Positions 8,629 through 17,445 of a DNA stretch of 64,000 nucleotides are shown piece by piece. The notes beneath the pieces are model-generated. The model searched no databases. It saw nothing but the letters and a program-made list of their open reading frames with translations, and was not told the DNA's origin. The translations under genes and the position numbers were made by a program. Source of the DNA: Primorskyibacter flagellatus (GTDB taxonomy: Bacteria > Pseudomonadota > Alphaproteobacteria > Rhodobacterales > Rhodobacteraceae); contig NZ_FWYD01000001.1 of NCBI RefSeq assembly GCF_900176485.1, positions 186,001 through 250,000 on the forward strand, written 5' to 3'. How positions within the stretch are numbered: position 1 is the first letter of the stretch; each line of letters begins with the position of its first letter.

Positions 8629-9900
8629 GGCCATCGGGTTTTCCAGATTATCCTTGATCTCTGCCAACAATTCGGCGCCAAGCGCGCCGTCGATGACCCG
8701 GTGATCGACGCTGAGCGTCACGGACATGACCGTGGCTGTGGTCAGATCGCCATCCGGCCCGACGACAGGTTTCTTTATGCCCGCACCAACGGCAAGGATC
8801 GCGCCGTGGGGCGGGTTGATCACGGCATCGAAATTCTCGACGCCGAACATCCCCAAGTTGGAAATGGCAAAGCTGCCGCCTTGATATTCATGCGGGGCAA
8901 GTTTGCGGTCCCGCGCACGGGTGGCGAGATCTTTCATCTCGGCCGACAGGGTGGTGAGGGTTTTCTGTTCGGCGTCCTTGAGAACGGGTGTGAACAGACC
9001 GCCCTCGATCGCCACGGCGACGGCCACGTCCGAGGGGGTCAATTGCAGAATGCGGTTCCCGGCCCAGACCGCATTGGCAGCGGGCACCTGTTGCAGGGCC
9101 AGCGCACAGGCCTTGATGATGAAGTCATTGACGCTGAGTTTGGTGCCGCGCGTGTGGAGTTGCGCATTCAGCTCGGCGCGGAACTTCAGCAAGGCATCCA
9201 GCTGAATATCGCGGCGCAGGTAGAAATGCGGGATCTGCTGTTTGGCTTCAGTCAATCGCGCGGCAATTGTCTTGCGCATCCCGTCGAGCGGAACTTCCTT
9301 ATGGGGGCGATCTGCATAAATCGCTGCGATCTGATCGTCAGACGCAGGCGCGATGGGAGCGGGAGACGCTGCACGATCTTGCGACGCCGTCGCGTGTTCC
9401 TGGGGGCGCGCGCCTTCAACATCGGCACGGACAATTCGCCCATGTGGGCCAGAGCCTTTGATCTGCGCAAGATCCAGGTCTTTCTGGGCCGCGATGCGGC
9501 GTGCCAATGGCGAAGCGAAAATTCGGTCGCCAGTGTCGGATTTCGAGGCGGCGGGCGCGCGGGGCCCCGGCTCGAAGGCCGGGGCGGGTTTTGAGTCTAT
9601 CTTGGTGTTGTGCGGGGTCGGTTGTTCGGTTTTGGCCGGGATGTCCTTTTGGCTTTCGCCCTCTTCGAGCAGCACCGCGATGGGGGTGTTCACTTTGATG
9701 CCTACAGTGCCTTCCGAGATGAGGATCTGGCCGATCGTGCCTTCATCGACGGCCTCGAATTCCATCGTTGCCTTGTCGGTTTCTATCTCTGCGAGGATGT
9801 CGCCGGACGACACGGTGTCGCCTTCCTTGACGAGCCATTTCGCGAGCGTGCCTTCTTCCATCGTCGGGCTGAGGGCGGGCATCAGGATTTCTAAAGGCAT
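8617..9900 (-). CDS. pdhC: Pyruvate dehydrogenase E2, dihydrolipoamide acetyltransferase
   Basis: A protein of 427 residues. An N-terminal lipoyl domain (1-80) carries the lipoylated lysine in ETDKATMEF (K43). After a Pro/Ala-rich linker comes the peripheral subunit-binding domain (about 128-165, [16 protein letters not shown]), then the acyltransferase core ending in the catalytic [15 protein letters not shown]2 transfers the acetyl group from lipoyl to CoA and forms the core of the complex. It is the last gene of the pdhA-VOC-pdhB-orf-pdhC cluster. No E3 gene is seen here. Confidence 0.95.
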   Translation of the reverse strand: MPLEILMPALSPTMEEGTLAKWLVKEGDTVSSGDILAEIETDKATMEFEAVDEGTIGQILISEGTVGIKVNTPIAVLLEEGESQKDIPAKTEQPTPHNTKIDSKPAPAFEPGPRAPAASKSDTGDRIFASPLARRIAAQKDLDLAQIKGSGPHGRIVRADVEGARPQEHATASQDRAASPAPIAPASDDQIAAIYADRPHKEVPLDGMRKTIAARLTEAKQQIPHFYLRRDIQLDALLKFRAELNAQLHTRGTKLSVNDFIIKACALALQQVPAANAVWAGNRILQLTPSDVAVAVAIEGGLFTPVLKDAEQKTLTTLSAEMKDLATRARDRKLAPHEYQGGSFAISNLGMFGVENFDAVINPPHGAILAVGAGIKKPVVGPDGDLTTATVMSVTLSVDHRVIDGALGAELLAEIKDNLENPMAMLA

Positions 9901-9903
9901 CGG

Positions 9904-10257
9904 TCAGGTCCTCTTTGACGGCGCGTCGGCTGCGGGCGTCGGCGCGTGGGGACCAGCCCCCACACCCCCGGAGTATTTTTGCCAAGAAGAAGCAGGGGCG
10001 TCTTCGCTTAGTGTCAGAATGTCGTGTGGGCGTTTTGGAGTTTCGCCGCGTGTCAGGGCCGCGACGGCGCGTATCAGCTGGGGTCTGTGGGCGGCGATCC
10101 ATTCATAGGCTTCCTGGTGGGAAGCGCGGTCGCCCGGGCGCACGCCCTGCATCAGACATTCGGGCACCAGCGCGCGCACTGGCGTCCCCGCCACCGTCGT
10201 CACGATCCGGTAGGCATCGTTTGCGATGTCACGGCCCTGGACTTCAACGCGGGTCAT
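9904..10257 (-). CDS. Small unknown protein inside the pdh operon
   Basis: A protein of 117 residues between pdhB (43 nt upstream) and pdhC (3 nt downstream). No family is recognised. The first 90 residues look like a real globular protein (ANDAYRIVTTVAGTPVRALV; SHQEAYEWIAAHRPQLIRAV). The last 25 residues are low-complexity Gly/Pro/Ala and are encoded by a copy of a dispersed clade-type repeat (9946-9992), so the present C-terminus was probably added when the repeat landed in the 3' end. Its position suggests a role with the dehydrogenase complex, but nothing in the sequence proves it. Confidence 0.6.
   Translation of the reverse strand: MTRVEVQGRDIANDAYRIVTTVAGTPVRALVPECLMQGVRPGDRASHQEAYEWIAAHRPQLIRAVAALTRGETPKRPHDILTLSEDAPASSWQKYSGGVGAGPHAPTPAADAPSKRT
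9946..9992 (+). repeat. Dispersed hairpin repeat, copy 1
   Basis: A small hairpin (GTGGGG 9946-9951, CCCCAC 9958-9963) is followed by CCCCGGAGTATTT, TT and GCCAAGAAGAAG (9966-9992). The last 27 nt match a second copy at 47939-47965 at 25 of 27 positions, also preceded by a G/C hairpin. It looks like a REP-type intergenic repeat of Rhodobacteraceae. Here it lies in the coding end of the small pdh-operon gene. Confidence 0.7.
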
Positions 10258-10300
10258 CGTCTGACCGCGATCGAAGTGGCCGGGAAGGGCATTGGCGGCA

Positions 10301-11671
10301 TCACCGATACGTCACTTTCCGCACGGCTTCCATCACCTCTTGGGTGGTGACCAGCGCGTGCTTTTCGAGGTTGGCGGCATAGGGCATGGGCACGTCCTTG
10401 CCGGTACAGTTGATTACGGGCGCGTCGAGCCAATCGAACGCTTCTTGCATCAGGATGGCCGAGATGTGGTTGCCGATCGCGCCCTTGGGAAAGCCTTCCT
10501 CGACCGTGACGCAGCGGTTGGTTTTCTGTACCGATGCAATGACGGTTGCCGTGTCCAACGGGCGCAGGGTGCGCAGGTCGATGACTTCGGCGCTGACCCC
10601 GTCTTCGGCAAGCTTTTCAGCGGCTTCCAGCGCGTAGGTCATCCCGATTCCGAAGCTGACGATGGTCACATCCGTGCCCTCCCGCCAGATCCGCGCCTTG
10701 CCGAACGGCACGGTGAAATCGTCGAGTTTCGGCACATCGAAGCTGCGCCCATAGAGGATTTCGTTTTCCAGAAAGATCACCGGGTTCGGATCGCGGATGG
10801 CGGTTTTCAGCAGTCCTTTGGCGTCCGAGGCGGAATAGGGCATCGCGACCTTCAGGCCCGGAATATGCGAAAACCAAGCGGCGAAATCCTGACTGTGCTG
10901 GGCCCCGACGCGTGCAGCGGCACCGTTGGGGCCGCGAAATACCATCGGCGCACCCATCTGACCGCCGGACATATATAGGGTCTTGGCGGCAGAATTTACA
11001 ATCTGATCCATGGCTTGCATGGCGAAGTTAAACGTCATGTATTCGACGATCGGCTTTAATCCACCAAAGGCGGCCCCCACGGCGATGCCGGTAAATCCGT
11101 GTTCGGTGATCGGTGTGTCGATGACCCGTTTGGATCCGAATTCGTCCAGCAAGCCCTGGCTGATCTTGTAGGCGCCTTGATACTCGGCCACCTCTTCGCC
11201 CATCAAAAACACGTCACCATCGCGGCGCATCTCTTCGGCCATCGCATCCCGCAGCGCCTCGCGGACGGTCTGCTGGTGTGTCTCCGTGCCTTCGGGCCAG
11301 TCGGGCGAGCGGTCGGGTTCCGGATGGGTGCGCGCCGCCGCGGGTGCGCTTTCGGAGGTCAGCGTTTTGTCGGCAGGGGCCGGTTGCTGGCTTTGCGCGG
11401 ATTCAACCGTGGCAGAGGCGACGTCTTCGCCGTCGTCAAGAAGTAATCCGATGGGGGTATTTACTTTGACGCCCTCGGTGCCGGCCGGGATCAGGATGCG
11501 CCCAAGAATGCCCTCATCCACGGCCTCGAATTCCATCGTGGCCTTGTCGGTTTCGATCTCGGCAAGGATGTCGCCCGAAGAGACGGTATCGCCTTCCTTG
11601 ACCAGCCATTTGGCGAGCGTGCCTTCTTCCATCGTCGGCGACAGAGCGGGCATCAGAATTTCTGTGGCCAT
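10301..11671 (-). CDS. pdhB: Pyruvate dehydrogenase E1 beta with N-terminal lipoyl domain
   Basis: A protein of 456 residues. Residues 1-80 form a lipoyl domain (lipoyl K43 in ETDKATMEF), joined by a Ser/Ala/Pro linker to the E1 beta transketolase-type core (from about residue 130, [14 protein letters not shown]). This lipoyl-E1 beta fusion is known from alphaproteobacteria. With PdhA it decarboxylates pyruvate using thiamine diphosphate. Residues 5-50 of its lipoyl domain are identical to those of PdhC, which suggests recent duplication or gene conversion. It is cotranscribed with the VOC gene, whose end is 3 nt away. Confidence 0.95.
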   Translation of the reverse strand: MATEILMPALSPTMEEGTLAKWLVKEGDTVSSGDILAEIETDKATMEFEAVDEGILGRILIPAGTEGVKVNTPIGLLLDDGEDVASATVESAQSQQPAPADKTLTSESAPAAARTHPEPDRSPDWPEGTETHQQTVREALRDAMAEEMRRDGDVFLMGEEVAEYQGAYKISQGLLDEFGSKRVIDTPITEHGFTGIAVGAAFGGLKPIVEYMTFNFAMQAMDQIVNSAAKTLYMSGGQMGAPMVFRGPNGAAARVGAQHSQDFAAWFSHIPGLKVAMPYSASDAKGLLKTAIRDPNPVIFLENEILYGRSFDVPKLDDFTVPFGKARIWREGTDVTIVSFGIGMTYALEAAEKLAEDGVSAEVIDLRTLRPLDTATVIASVQKTNRCVTVEEGFPKGAIGNHISAILMQEAFDWLDAPVINCTGKDVPMPYAANLEKHALVTTQEVMEAVRKVTYR

Positions 11672-11674
11672 GTC

Positions 11675-12058
11675 CTAACTCTCCGTTTCAGCGGGCGTGA
11701 CAAATCCCACGACATTGCCTTGACCATCCTCGACATAGGCCGCGCGGCCGACGCCGGGATAATCGGTCGGGGGCAACGCTTCGGCGCCGCCATGTTCAAG
11801 CGCCCAGGCGTAGCGTTCATCGACATCCGCCACCTCGAAGGTCAAGGTGCAGCCGCGAATGGGGCCGTTTGGTGCCGGTGTGGCATCCATCCGCTTCATC
11901 AAGCCGCCGGTCAGGCTGTCACCCAGATCCTTGCCGTCTATCAGGTGGTAATCGACCTCCTCGCCACCCGGCATGGGGGTGAATTCCCAGCCGAAAAGGC
12001 CGGTATAGAAGGCGCGGGCGCGGGCAGGATCCTCGGCGTGGATCTCGAAATGTGGCAT
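11675..12058 (-). CDS. VOC (glyoxalase/bleomycin-resistance fold) protein
   Basis: A protein of 127 residues starting MPHFEIHAEDPARARAFY. The start ATG overlaps the pdhA stop (ATGA at 12055-12058 on the minus strand), so translation is coupled. Two beta-alpha-beta-beta-beta modules are visible: residues 1-60 (FEIHAEDPARARAFYTGLFGWEF) and 65-125 (CTLTFEVADVDERYAWALEHGG; GQGNVVGFV). The family includes glyoxalases and dioxygenases; the substrate cannot be read from sequence. Its insertion between pdhA and pdhB implies synthesis with the complex, possibly for detoxifying a reactive carbonyl by-product (inference). Confidence 0.8.
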   Translation of the reverse strand: MPHFEIHAEDPARARAFYTGLFGWEFTPMPGGEEVDYHLIDGKDLGDSLTGGLMKRMDATPAPNGPIRGCTLTFEVADVDERYAWALEHGGAEALPPTDYPGVGRAAYVEDGQGNVVGFVTPAETES

Positions 12059-13056
12059 CAGTCGGCCTCCGCGTATATATCTGTCCAAAGCTCTTCAAGC
12101 GCGGGTTCGGGGCTATCCTTGGCGAATTCCGCGCTGGCATTGACCACCGCCTTGATCTCTTTGTCGATCGCCTTGAGATCGTCTTCGGTGGCGTGTTTGC
12201 CTTCAAGCAGCATGATGCGGACATGTTCGATCGGGTCGCGTTCCTCGCGCATTTTCTGCACCTCCTCGCGGGTGCGATATTTGGCGGGGTCGGACATCGA
12301 ATGGCCACGGTAGCGATAGGTTTTGATTTCCAGAATATAGGGACCCTTGCCCGCGCGACAGTGACCGACTGCGGTTTCGCCAGCCGCCTTGACGGCCAGA
12401 ACATCCATGCCGTCCACCACCTCGCCGGGGATGCCGAACGCTTCGCCTCGTGTGTGAAGATCCGGCGTGGAGGTAGAGCGTTGCTGCGCGGTGCCCATGG
12501 CGTATTGGTTGTTTTCAATGACAAAAACCACCGGAAGCTTCCAAAGCGCCGCCATGTTGAATGTCTCGTAGACCTGCCCCTGATTGGCGGCACCGTCACC
12601 GAAATAGGTAAAGGTTACGCGGCCGTTGTCGCGGTACTTGTCCGCAAAGGCGAGGCCTGCGCCGATCGGTACCTGCGCCCCGACAATTCCGTGACCGCCG
12701 TAGAAATGTTTCTCTTTGGAGAACATATGCATCGAGCCGCCCTTGCCCTTGGAGTATCCTCCTTCGCGGCCGGTCAGTTCTGCCATGACGCCATTGGGAT
12801 CCATGCCGCAGGCCAGCATGTGGCCGTGGTCGCGATAAGAGGTGATGCGCTTGTCGCCGTCTTCTGCCGCGGCCTCCAGCCCGACGACAACAGCTTCCTG
12901 GCCGATATAAAGGTGACAGAAGCCGCCGATCAGGCCCATTCCGTAAAGCTGACCGGCTTTTTCCTCGAATCGGCGGATCAAAAGCATGTCGCGGTAATAG
13001 CGCGTCAACTCTTCGGCAGAGACGTTGGGCTTGGTCGCGGATTTCCGGGCTGCCAT
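12058..13056 (-). CDS. pdhA: Pyruvate dehydrogenase E1 alpha
   Basis: A protein of 332 residues from the ATG at 13056, preceded on its strand by GGAGGG. A longer frame upstream is not conserved. The thiamine-diphosphate motif is GDGAANQGQVYETFNMAALW…ENN. Other family marks are RFEEKAGQLYGMGLIGGFCHLYIGQE in parts, GGSMHMF and YRYRGHSMSDP (the loop that is phosphorylated in eukaryotic homologues). It is the first gene of the pdh operon and works with PdhB in the first step of acetyl-CoA formation from pyruvate. Confidence 0.95.
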   Translation of the reverse strand: MAARKSATKPNVSAEELTRYYRDMLLIRRFEEKAGQLYGMGLIGGFCHLYIGQEAVVVGLEAAAEDGDKRITSYRDHGHMLACGMDPNGVMAELTGREGGYSKGKGGSMHMFSKEKHFYGGHGIVGAQVPIGAGLAFADKYRDNGRVTFTYFGDGAANQGQVYETFNMAALWKLPVVFVIENNQYAMGTAQQRSTSTPDLHTRGEAFGIPGEVVDGMDVLAVKAAGETAVGHCRAGKGPYILEIKTYRYRGHSMSDPAKYRTREEVQKMREERDPIEHVRIMLLEGKHATEDDLKAIDKEIKAVVNASAEFAKDSPEPALEELWTDIYAEAD

Positions 13057-13202
13057 CTGTGAGGCCCTCCATTGGCTGGATAGTTTAGCCTTGAACTTGT
13101 GATCAGCGTAGAAGGGGAAGGCTTGCCTGGCAAGTCCGGTCCGACGCAAAAGACACCTGCGTGACAGCGTGAATCACACGCCTGCTTTGGGCGGGCTGAG
13201 AG

Positions 13203-13505
13203 TTAGCGGACCACGATCTCGTCGGCGCGGATCAGGCCCAGCACATCGCGGGCCTGTTCGTCGAGCAGATCCAGATCCAGATAGTCGTCGGACAGGCGGC
13301 GCGACAGGTTTTGCATGCGCGTCACCTCGGCATCCAACTGGGCCAACTCCTCGGCGAGGTGTTGCGCCTCGATCCTGATCTCGGCGCGTCTGAACAGGCC
13401 GAAATCGCCTTGGACTGCGGCAAAGGTGAAGTAGATGCCAAGACTGAAGGCCACGGCGAAAAATATTACGACGCCGAAGGCGGGCCGGTTTCGAAGGATG
13501 CTCAT
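13203..13505 (-). CDS. DivIC/FtsB-family septum formation initiator
   Basis: A protein of 100 residues. The ATG at 13505 follows a GAGG sequence 7-10 nt upstream; a GTG 4 codons earlier is possible. There is one N-terminal membrane segment (FGVVIFFAVAFSLGIYFTFA) and then a coiled coil (EIRIEAQHLAEELAQLDAE; residues about 45-75). This layout matches the small bitopic FtsB/DivIC proteins that bridge FtsL and FtsQ at the division site. Sitting between pdhA and fba is common for this family in alphaproteobacteria, where it often neighbours central metabolic genes. Confidence 0.85.
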   Translation of the reverse strand: MSILRNRPAFGVVIFFAVAFSLGIYFTFAAVQGDFGLFRRAEIRIEAQHLAEELAQLDAEVTRMQNLSRRLSDDYLDLDLLDEQARDVLGLIRADEIVVR

Positions 13506-13634
13506 GTTCTGCCTCACTGCGCCTCTTGGGGCGCTTTCGGAAACTATGGCACAGACGAATCACGCTGGGAATCATTCCGGAAAAGGAGAATTTCGAAAAA
13601 AAATCCCCGTGATCCTTGAGCAACAATCAGGGGT

Positions 13635-13677
13635 GGCCCTGCGCAGACCGGTTTTGTCCGAAATGGCGCGCAGGGCC
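13635..13677 (-). terminator. Inverted repeat after fba
   Basis: GGCCCTGCGC (13635-13644) is exactly complementary to GCGCAGGGCC (13668-13677), with a 23-nt loop, starting 7 nt after the fba stop. No U-run follows in the direction of transcription, so it may be a 3'-end stabiliser or an imperfect terminator. Confidence 0.45.
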
Positions 13678-13683
13678 AAAAGT

Positions 13684-14613
13684 TCAGTCGCGACCTTTGT
13701 AGATGTCGACCAGTTTGCCAAGCATGTCCAAGGCATCCTCACGCGAACGCTGGAAGCTGTTGCGCCCGATGATCGACCCGTTGCCGCCGCCGTCACGGAT
13801 GGCGCGCGCGTCGTCATAAACACTGTCGGCCCCTTTCTTGGCCCCGCCCGAGAACACCATGATCCGGCGGCCCGCAAAGGCCGAATCGACACAGTGGCGC
13901 ACGCGCGCGGCCTGGCTGGCGATGTCGATGCCTTCGGATTCGTAGACTTTCTTGGCCTCGGGCAGGGACAGGTGATCGGTTGAAAGCTTGATCTTGATGA
14001 TATGTGCGCCCAGCAGGGCCGCAATCTGGGCGGCATAGGCGGCGATGTCGATGGCGGTTTCGCCGTCCTTGTCCAGCATCTCACCACGCGGATAGGACCA
14101 GATCACGGTGGCCACGCCCTTGGCGGCGGCTTCGCGGCGCATCTCTGCGATTTCCTCGAACATGCCAAGACCAGCGGAGGAACCGGGATAGATGGTAAAG
14201 CCGATACAGCCGGCGCCGATACGCAGCGCGTCATCGACGCTTGCGGTGATAGCTTGCGTCTTGGGCTGCTCGGACGGCATCAGGGAATTGGCGCTGTTGA
14301 CCTTGAGGATCGTCGGGATCTGGCCTGCAAATGTGTCGGCCCCCGCTTCGAGCATCCCCAGCGGCGCGGCATAGGCGTTCATCCCGGCCTCGATCGCCAG
14401 CTTGTAATGATAATGCGGGTCGTAGGCCGGGGCGTTGGGGGCAAAGCTGCGTGCGGGGCCGTGTTCGAAGCCCTGATCGACGGGCAGGATGATCATCTTG
14501 CCAGTGCCGCCCAGTTTGCCTGTCATCAGCATCCGGTTCAGGTTGGCCTTCACGCCGGGCGTTTCGCCTTCGTAATTGGACAGAATTTTTTGAACGGTAC
14601 GGGTGGATTTCAT
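13684..14613 (-). CDS. fbaB: Class I fructose-bisphosphate aldolase (DhnA/FbaB type)
   Basis: A protein of 309 residues. It interconverts fructose 1,6-bisphosphate with the two triose phosphates. PVDQGFEHGP near residue 45 and the segment HIIKIKLSTDH with the likely Schiff-base lysine mark the archaeal/bacterial DhnA-type class I aldolases, a family distinct from the animal class I enzyme. GGAKKGADSVYDDARAIRDGG supplies the phosphate-binding end of the barrel. It is transcribed from its own promoter with paired operators upstream and runs in the same direction as pgk, which has its own terminator. Confidence 0.92.
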   Translation of the reverse strand: MKSTRTVQKILSNYEGETPGVKANLNRMLMTGKLGGTGKMIILPVDQGFEHGPARSFAPNAPAYDPHYHYKLAIEAGMNAYAAPLGMLEAGADTFAGQIPTILKVNSANSLMPSEQPKTQAITASVDDALRIGAGCIGFTIYPGSSAGLGMFEEIAEMRREAAAKGVATVIWSYPRGEMLDKDGETAIDIAAYAAQIAALLGAHIIKIKLSTDHLSLPEAKKVYESEGIDIASQAARVRHCVDSAFAGRRIMVFSGGAKKGADSVYDDARAIRDGGGNGSIIGRNSFQRSREDALDMLGKLVDIYKGRD

Positions 14614-14656
14614 GGCTTGAACGCCCTTTCGCAGCAGCGGTTGACTTTATGTGTTC

Positions 14657-14685
14657 CGAATATGGGCAGGACATATCGCTTGCAA
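14657..14685 (-). promoter_or_regulatory. Predicted fba promoter
   Basis: On the minus strand TTGCAA (14680-14685) is separated by exactly 17 nt from TATTCG (14657-14662). Transcription would start near 14650, leaving a leader of about 37 nt before the fba ATG. The two LacI-type palindromes lie immediately upstream of the -35 box, which suits activation. Confidence 0.5.
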
Positions 14686-14688
14686 CGC

Positions 14689-14723
14689 TGTTGGCGCTAA
14701 CAGTGACAGTGTTTGCGCCAACA
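14689..14723. promoter_or_regulatory. Paired LacI-type operators upstream of fba (CceR-like)
   Basis: Two 14-bp near-palindromes, TGTTGGCGCTAACA (14689-14702) and TGTTTGCGCCAACA (14710-14723), lie 21 bp apart centre to centre, two helical turns on the same face. Together they also form one long inverted repeat (14686-14726). The central GCGC with flanking AAC/GTT is typical of LacI-family operators. A third site of the same type precedes zwf. CceR, a LacI-family regulator of central carbon metabolism in Rhodobacter, is a plausible binder, but that identity is inferred. Confidence 0.65.
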
Positions 14724-14771
14724 GCGTGAACTCATGGCGGTTCAACGCCGGGTTTGTGCCCTTGAAACGGG

Positions 14772-14797
14772 AAAAGGCCGGGCTGCCCCGACCTTTT
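14772..14797 (-). terminator. Bidirectional-type terminator after pgk
   Basis: AAAAGGCCGGG and CCCGACCTTTT form an 11-bp stem with one mismatch and flanking A/T runs. It lies 33 nt beyond the pgk stop on the minus strand and would end pgk transcription before fba. Confidence 0.7.
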
Positions 14798-14829
14798 GCG
14801 CCATGCGCAAAAGGGTTGCGCACTGCCGG

Positions 14830-16017
14830 TCAGCCAAGCGCCGCGACGCCCGGCAATGTCTTGCCTTCCATCCATTCCAGAAAAGCACCGCCTGCGGTGG
14901 AGATATAGGTGAAGTCATCCGCAGCGCCGGCCTTGTTCAGCGCCGCCACAGTGTCGCCGCCGCCCGCAACAGAGATCAATGCGCCATCCCGGCTAAGCTG
15001 CGCGGCCTTGGCGGCGGCGGCGTTGGTGGCGGCATCGAATGGCTCGATCTCGAACGCGCCAAGCGGGCCGTTCCAGATCAGCGTCTTTGCACCTTCGAAA
15101 ACCTGGGCAATGCGCGACACCGTGTCGGGGCCGGCATCAAGGATCATCGCGTCCGCGGGGCAATCGGTGGCTGGCACGGTTTCATTCGCGGCACCGGCCT
15201 TGAACTCGCGCGCCACAACAACATCCGAGGGCAGGATGATCTCGCAGCCCGCGGCCTTTGCCTTGCCAATAATTTCCAGCGCGGTGTCTGCCATTTCGTG
15301 TTCGCACAGCGACTTGCCCACATCCACGCCCTGTGCGGCGAGGAACGTGTTGGCCATGCCGCCGCCGATCACCAGATAGTCGACGCGTGCCACCAGATTG
15401 CCCAGCAGGTCGAGCTTTGTTGACACTTTCGCCCCGCCAACGACCGCGACCACTGGGCGCTTCGGTTCGCCCAAAGCGGCCTCCAGCGCACTGAGTTCCG
15501 CCTGCATCAGACGACCGGCACATGAGGGCAGCAACCGCGCCAAGCCTTCGGTCGAGGCATGGGCACGGTGGGCGGCGGAAAACGCATCGTTACAGTAAAT
15601 ATCGCCCAGTTGGGCCATGTCGGCGGCCAGTTCCGCGTCGTTTTTCTCTTCGCCCGGATGATACCGCGTGTTTTCGCACAGTAGGACCTGACCGGGTTGC
15701 AGCGCTGTCACCGAAGCCTCGGCCGCAGGTCCCACGCAATCGGCAACAAAGACCACATCCGCGCCAAACGCCTGTTCCAACGCGGGCACCAGCGGTTGCA
15801 GGCTCATCTCCGGCACGCGCTTGCCTTTGGGCCGCCCGAAATGTGCGAGCAAGACCGGTTTGCCACCCGCATCCAGAATGTCGCGCACGGTGGGGGCAAT
15901 TCGCTGGATGCGGGTGGCGTCGGTGACGCGGCCATCCTCGACCGGTACGTTGATATCGACACGCACCAGCACACGTTTGCCGCTAATGTCCATCTGATCG
16001 AGCGTTTTCCAGGCCAT
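14830..16017 (-). CDS. pgk: Phosphoglycerate kinase
   Basis: A protein of 395 residues, the normal bacterial length. It transfers the phosphate of 1,3-bisphosphoglycerate to ADP in glycolysis and works in reverse in gluconeogenesis. The N-terminal substrate domain has [14 protein letters not shown] and [10 protein letters not shown], and the C-terminal nucleotide domain has [23 protein letters not shown] and [12 protein letters not shown]. The start at 16017 is the first ATG of the conserved region. It is followed by a terminator and then by fba on the same strand. Confidence 0.96.
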   Translation of the reverse strand: MAWKTLDQMDISGKRVLVRVDINVPVEDGRVTDATRIQRIAPTVRDILDAGGKPVLLAHFGRPKGKRVPEMSLQPLVPALEQAFGADVVFVADCVGPAAEASVTALQPGQVLLCENTRYHPGEEKNDAELAADMAQLGDIYCNDAFSAAHRAHASTEGLARLLPSCAGRLMQAELSALEAALGEPKRPVVAVVGGAKVSTKLDLLGNLVARVDYLVIGGGMANTFLAAQGVDVGKSLCEHEMADTALEIIGKAKAAGCEIILPSDVVVAREFKAGAANETVPATDCPADAMILDAGPDTVSRIAQVFEGAKTLIWNGPLGAFEIEPFDAATNAAAAKAAQLSRDGALISVAGGGDTVAALNKAGAADDFTYISTAGGAFLEWMEGKTLPGVAALG

Positions 16018-16146
16018 GGGGCGTTCCTTTTCTGCCTTTTGTTGCGGTTGTTCTGACCAACCCGGACAGCCAGGTCAATGCGCACGCTTGGCAATTGGCC
16101 ATTGCAAGCTTAGGTATCACGCCAAACGCAGCGAAGGAGCCGGACA

Positions 16147-16653
16147 ATGGCAGAGATCAAAGACCCCGAAAACACCATCCTGATCGAATTGAAGGGTGGC
16201 ACCGTCACAATCGAACTGTTGCCCGATGTGGCCCCGAAACATGCAGAGCGCATGAAGGAACTGGCCCGCGCCGGTGCCTATGACAACGTTGCTTTCCACC
16301 GTGTCATCGACGGATTCATGGCGCAGACCGGCGATGTCGAGCATGCCAACATGGAAAAAGACTACAATCCGGGCCGTGCCGGCACAGGTGGTTCGGACCT
16401 GCCGGACCTGCCTGCCGAATTCTCCAAGCTGCCGCATGACCGGGGCACTTTGGGCGCGGCGCGCAGCCAGAACCCGAACTCGGCCAATTCGCAATTCTTC
16501 ATCAACTTCAAGGATAACAGCTTTCTGAACGGTCAATACACCGTTTATGGCCGTGTGATCAGCGGTATGGAGCATGTTGATGATATTGCAAAGGGTGAGC
16601 CGCCAGCAAACCCGGACCGGATGATCTCTGTCAAGGTGGCCGCAGATGCGTAA
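16147..16653 (+). CDS. Cytosolic cyclophilin-type peptidyl-prolyl isomerase
   Basis: A protein of 168 residues. Cyclophilins catalyse cis-trans isomerisation of Xaa-Pro bonds. The catalytic strand FHRVIDGFMAQTGD (with the active-site Arg) and NSANSQFFINF are present. There is no signal peptide, so it should act in the cytosol. GAAGGAGC lies before the ATG at 16147. The last 8 nt overlap the next gene, a paralogue with a signal peptide, so the pair is translationally coupled. Confidence 0.93.
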   Translation: MAEIKDPENTILIELKGGTVTIELLPDVAPKHAERMKELARAGAYDNVAFHRVIDGFMAQTGDVEHANMEKDYNPGRAGTGGSDLPDLPAEFSKLPHDRGTLGAARSQNPNSANSQFFINFKDNSFLNGQYTVYGRVISGMEHVDDIAKGEPPANPDRMISVKVAADA

Positions 16654-17191
16654 GCTTGCACTGGCGCTGATGCTGGCAGGCTCGCCAGCTGTGGCCACGG
16701 AAATGACAATCGAGGTTGCGGGCGGCACCAGCGGCACCATCACCATCGACCTGTTCGAGGATGTGGCGCCGAAACATGTCGACCGCATTACCACGCTGGC
16801 AGAGCAGGGTGCCTATGACGGCATCGTGTTTCACCGCGTGATCGACGGTTTCATGGCGCAGACCGGCGACGTGGAATTTGGCAAGCTTGGTGGCGATATG
16901 GGAATGGCGGGGCGCGGCGGGTCTGACCTGCCGGATCTGCCCGCCGAATTTTCTGACCGTCCGTTCGAACGCGGCGTTGTCGGCATGGCGCGGTCGCAAT
17001 CGCCTAACAGTGCGAATTCGCAATTCTTCATCATGTTCGCGCCGGGCGATTTTCTGAACGGCCAGTACACGGTTGTCGGCAAAGTCACCGATGGCATGGA
17101 TGTGGTTGATGCGATCAAGCGCGGTGAGGGTCCGAACGGTGCCGTGATCGGAGAGCCTGACCGTATGGCAAAGGTCACTGTGTCGCGGTGA
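16646..17191 (+). CDS. Periplasmic cyclophilin-type peptidyl-prolyl isomerase
   Basis: A protein of 181 residues. A signal peptide (MRKLALALMLAGSPAVATE, probable cleavage after AVA) precedes a cyclophilin domain with FHRVIDGFMAQTGD and NSANSQFFIMF. It would assist folding of exported proteins in the periplasm. It is about as similar to its upstream neighbour as paralogues usually are, so the pair probably came from tandem duplication followed by acquisition of a signal peptide. A strong terminator follows 38 nt after the stop. Confidence 0.93.
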   Translation: MRKLALALMLAGSPAVATEMTIEVAGGTSGTITIDLFEDVAPKHVDRITTLAEQGAYDGIVFHRVIDGFMAQTGDVEFGKLGGDMGMAGRGGSDLPDLPAEFSDRPFERGVVGMARSQSPNSANSQFFIMFAPGDFLNGQYTVVGKVTDGMDVVDAIKRGEGPNGAVIGEPDRMAKVTVSR

Positions 17192-17229
17192 CACGTTCGG
17201 CGCATGCCTGACGCAAATGTGGATGAAAG

Positions 17230-17261
17230 GCCGCGCCGGGGTGAACCGGGCGCGGCTTTTT
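17230..17261 (+). terminator. Rho-independent terminator of the cyclophilin operon
   Basis: GCCGCGCC (17230-17237) pairs with GGCGCGGC (17249-17256), followed directly by TTTTT. Confidence 0.85.
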
Positions 17262-17445
17262 GCTGTGCGTAACGTTGGAAACAGGGGCGTTCAGGGTTCC
17301 GGCATATCGGTCAGCAAGCTTCTGACACCTATCCGATACGGGCTCCTGCATGGCAGGTCTGGCCGAATGATGACTCCCTGCTGTTGCGCCCGGCATCGCG
17401 CTGATGAAATCGTCGCACCCAGGGGCGCGTATTCCAGCATCAGCA

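Noticed and set aside
13635-13677. A riboswitch between fba and the DivIC-like gene
   Set aside because: Only one plain inverted repeat is seen, after the fba stop; no second structure or conserved aptamer elements.
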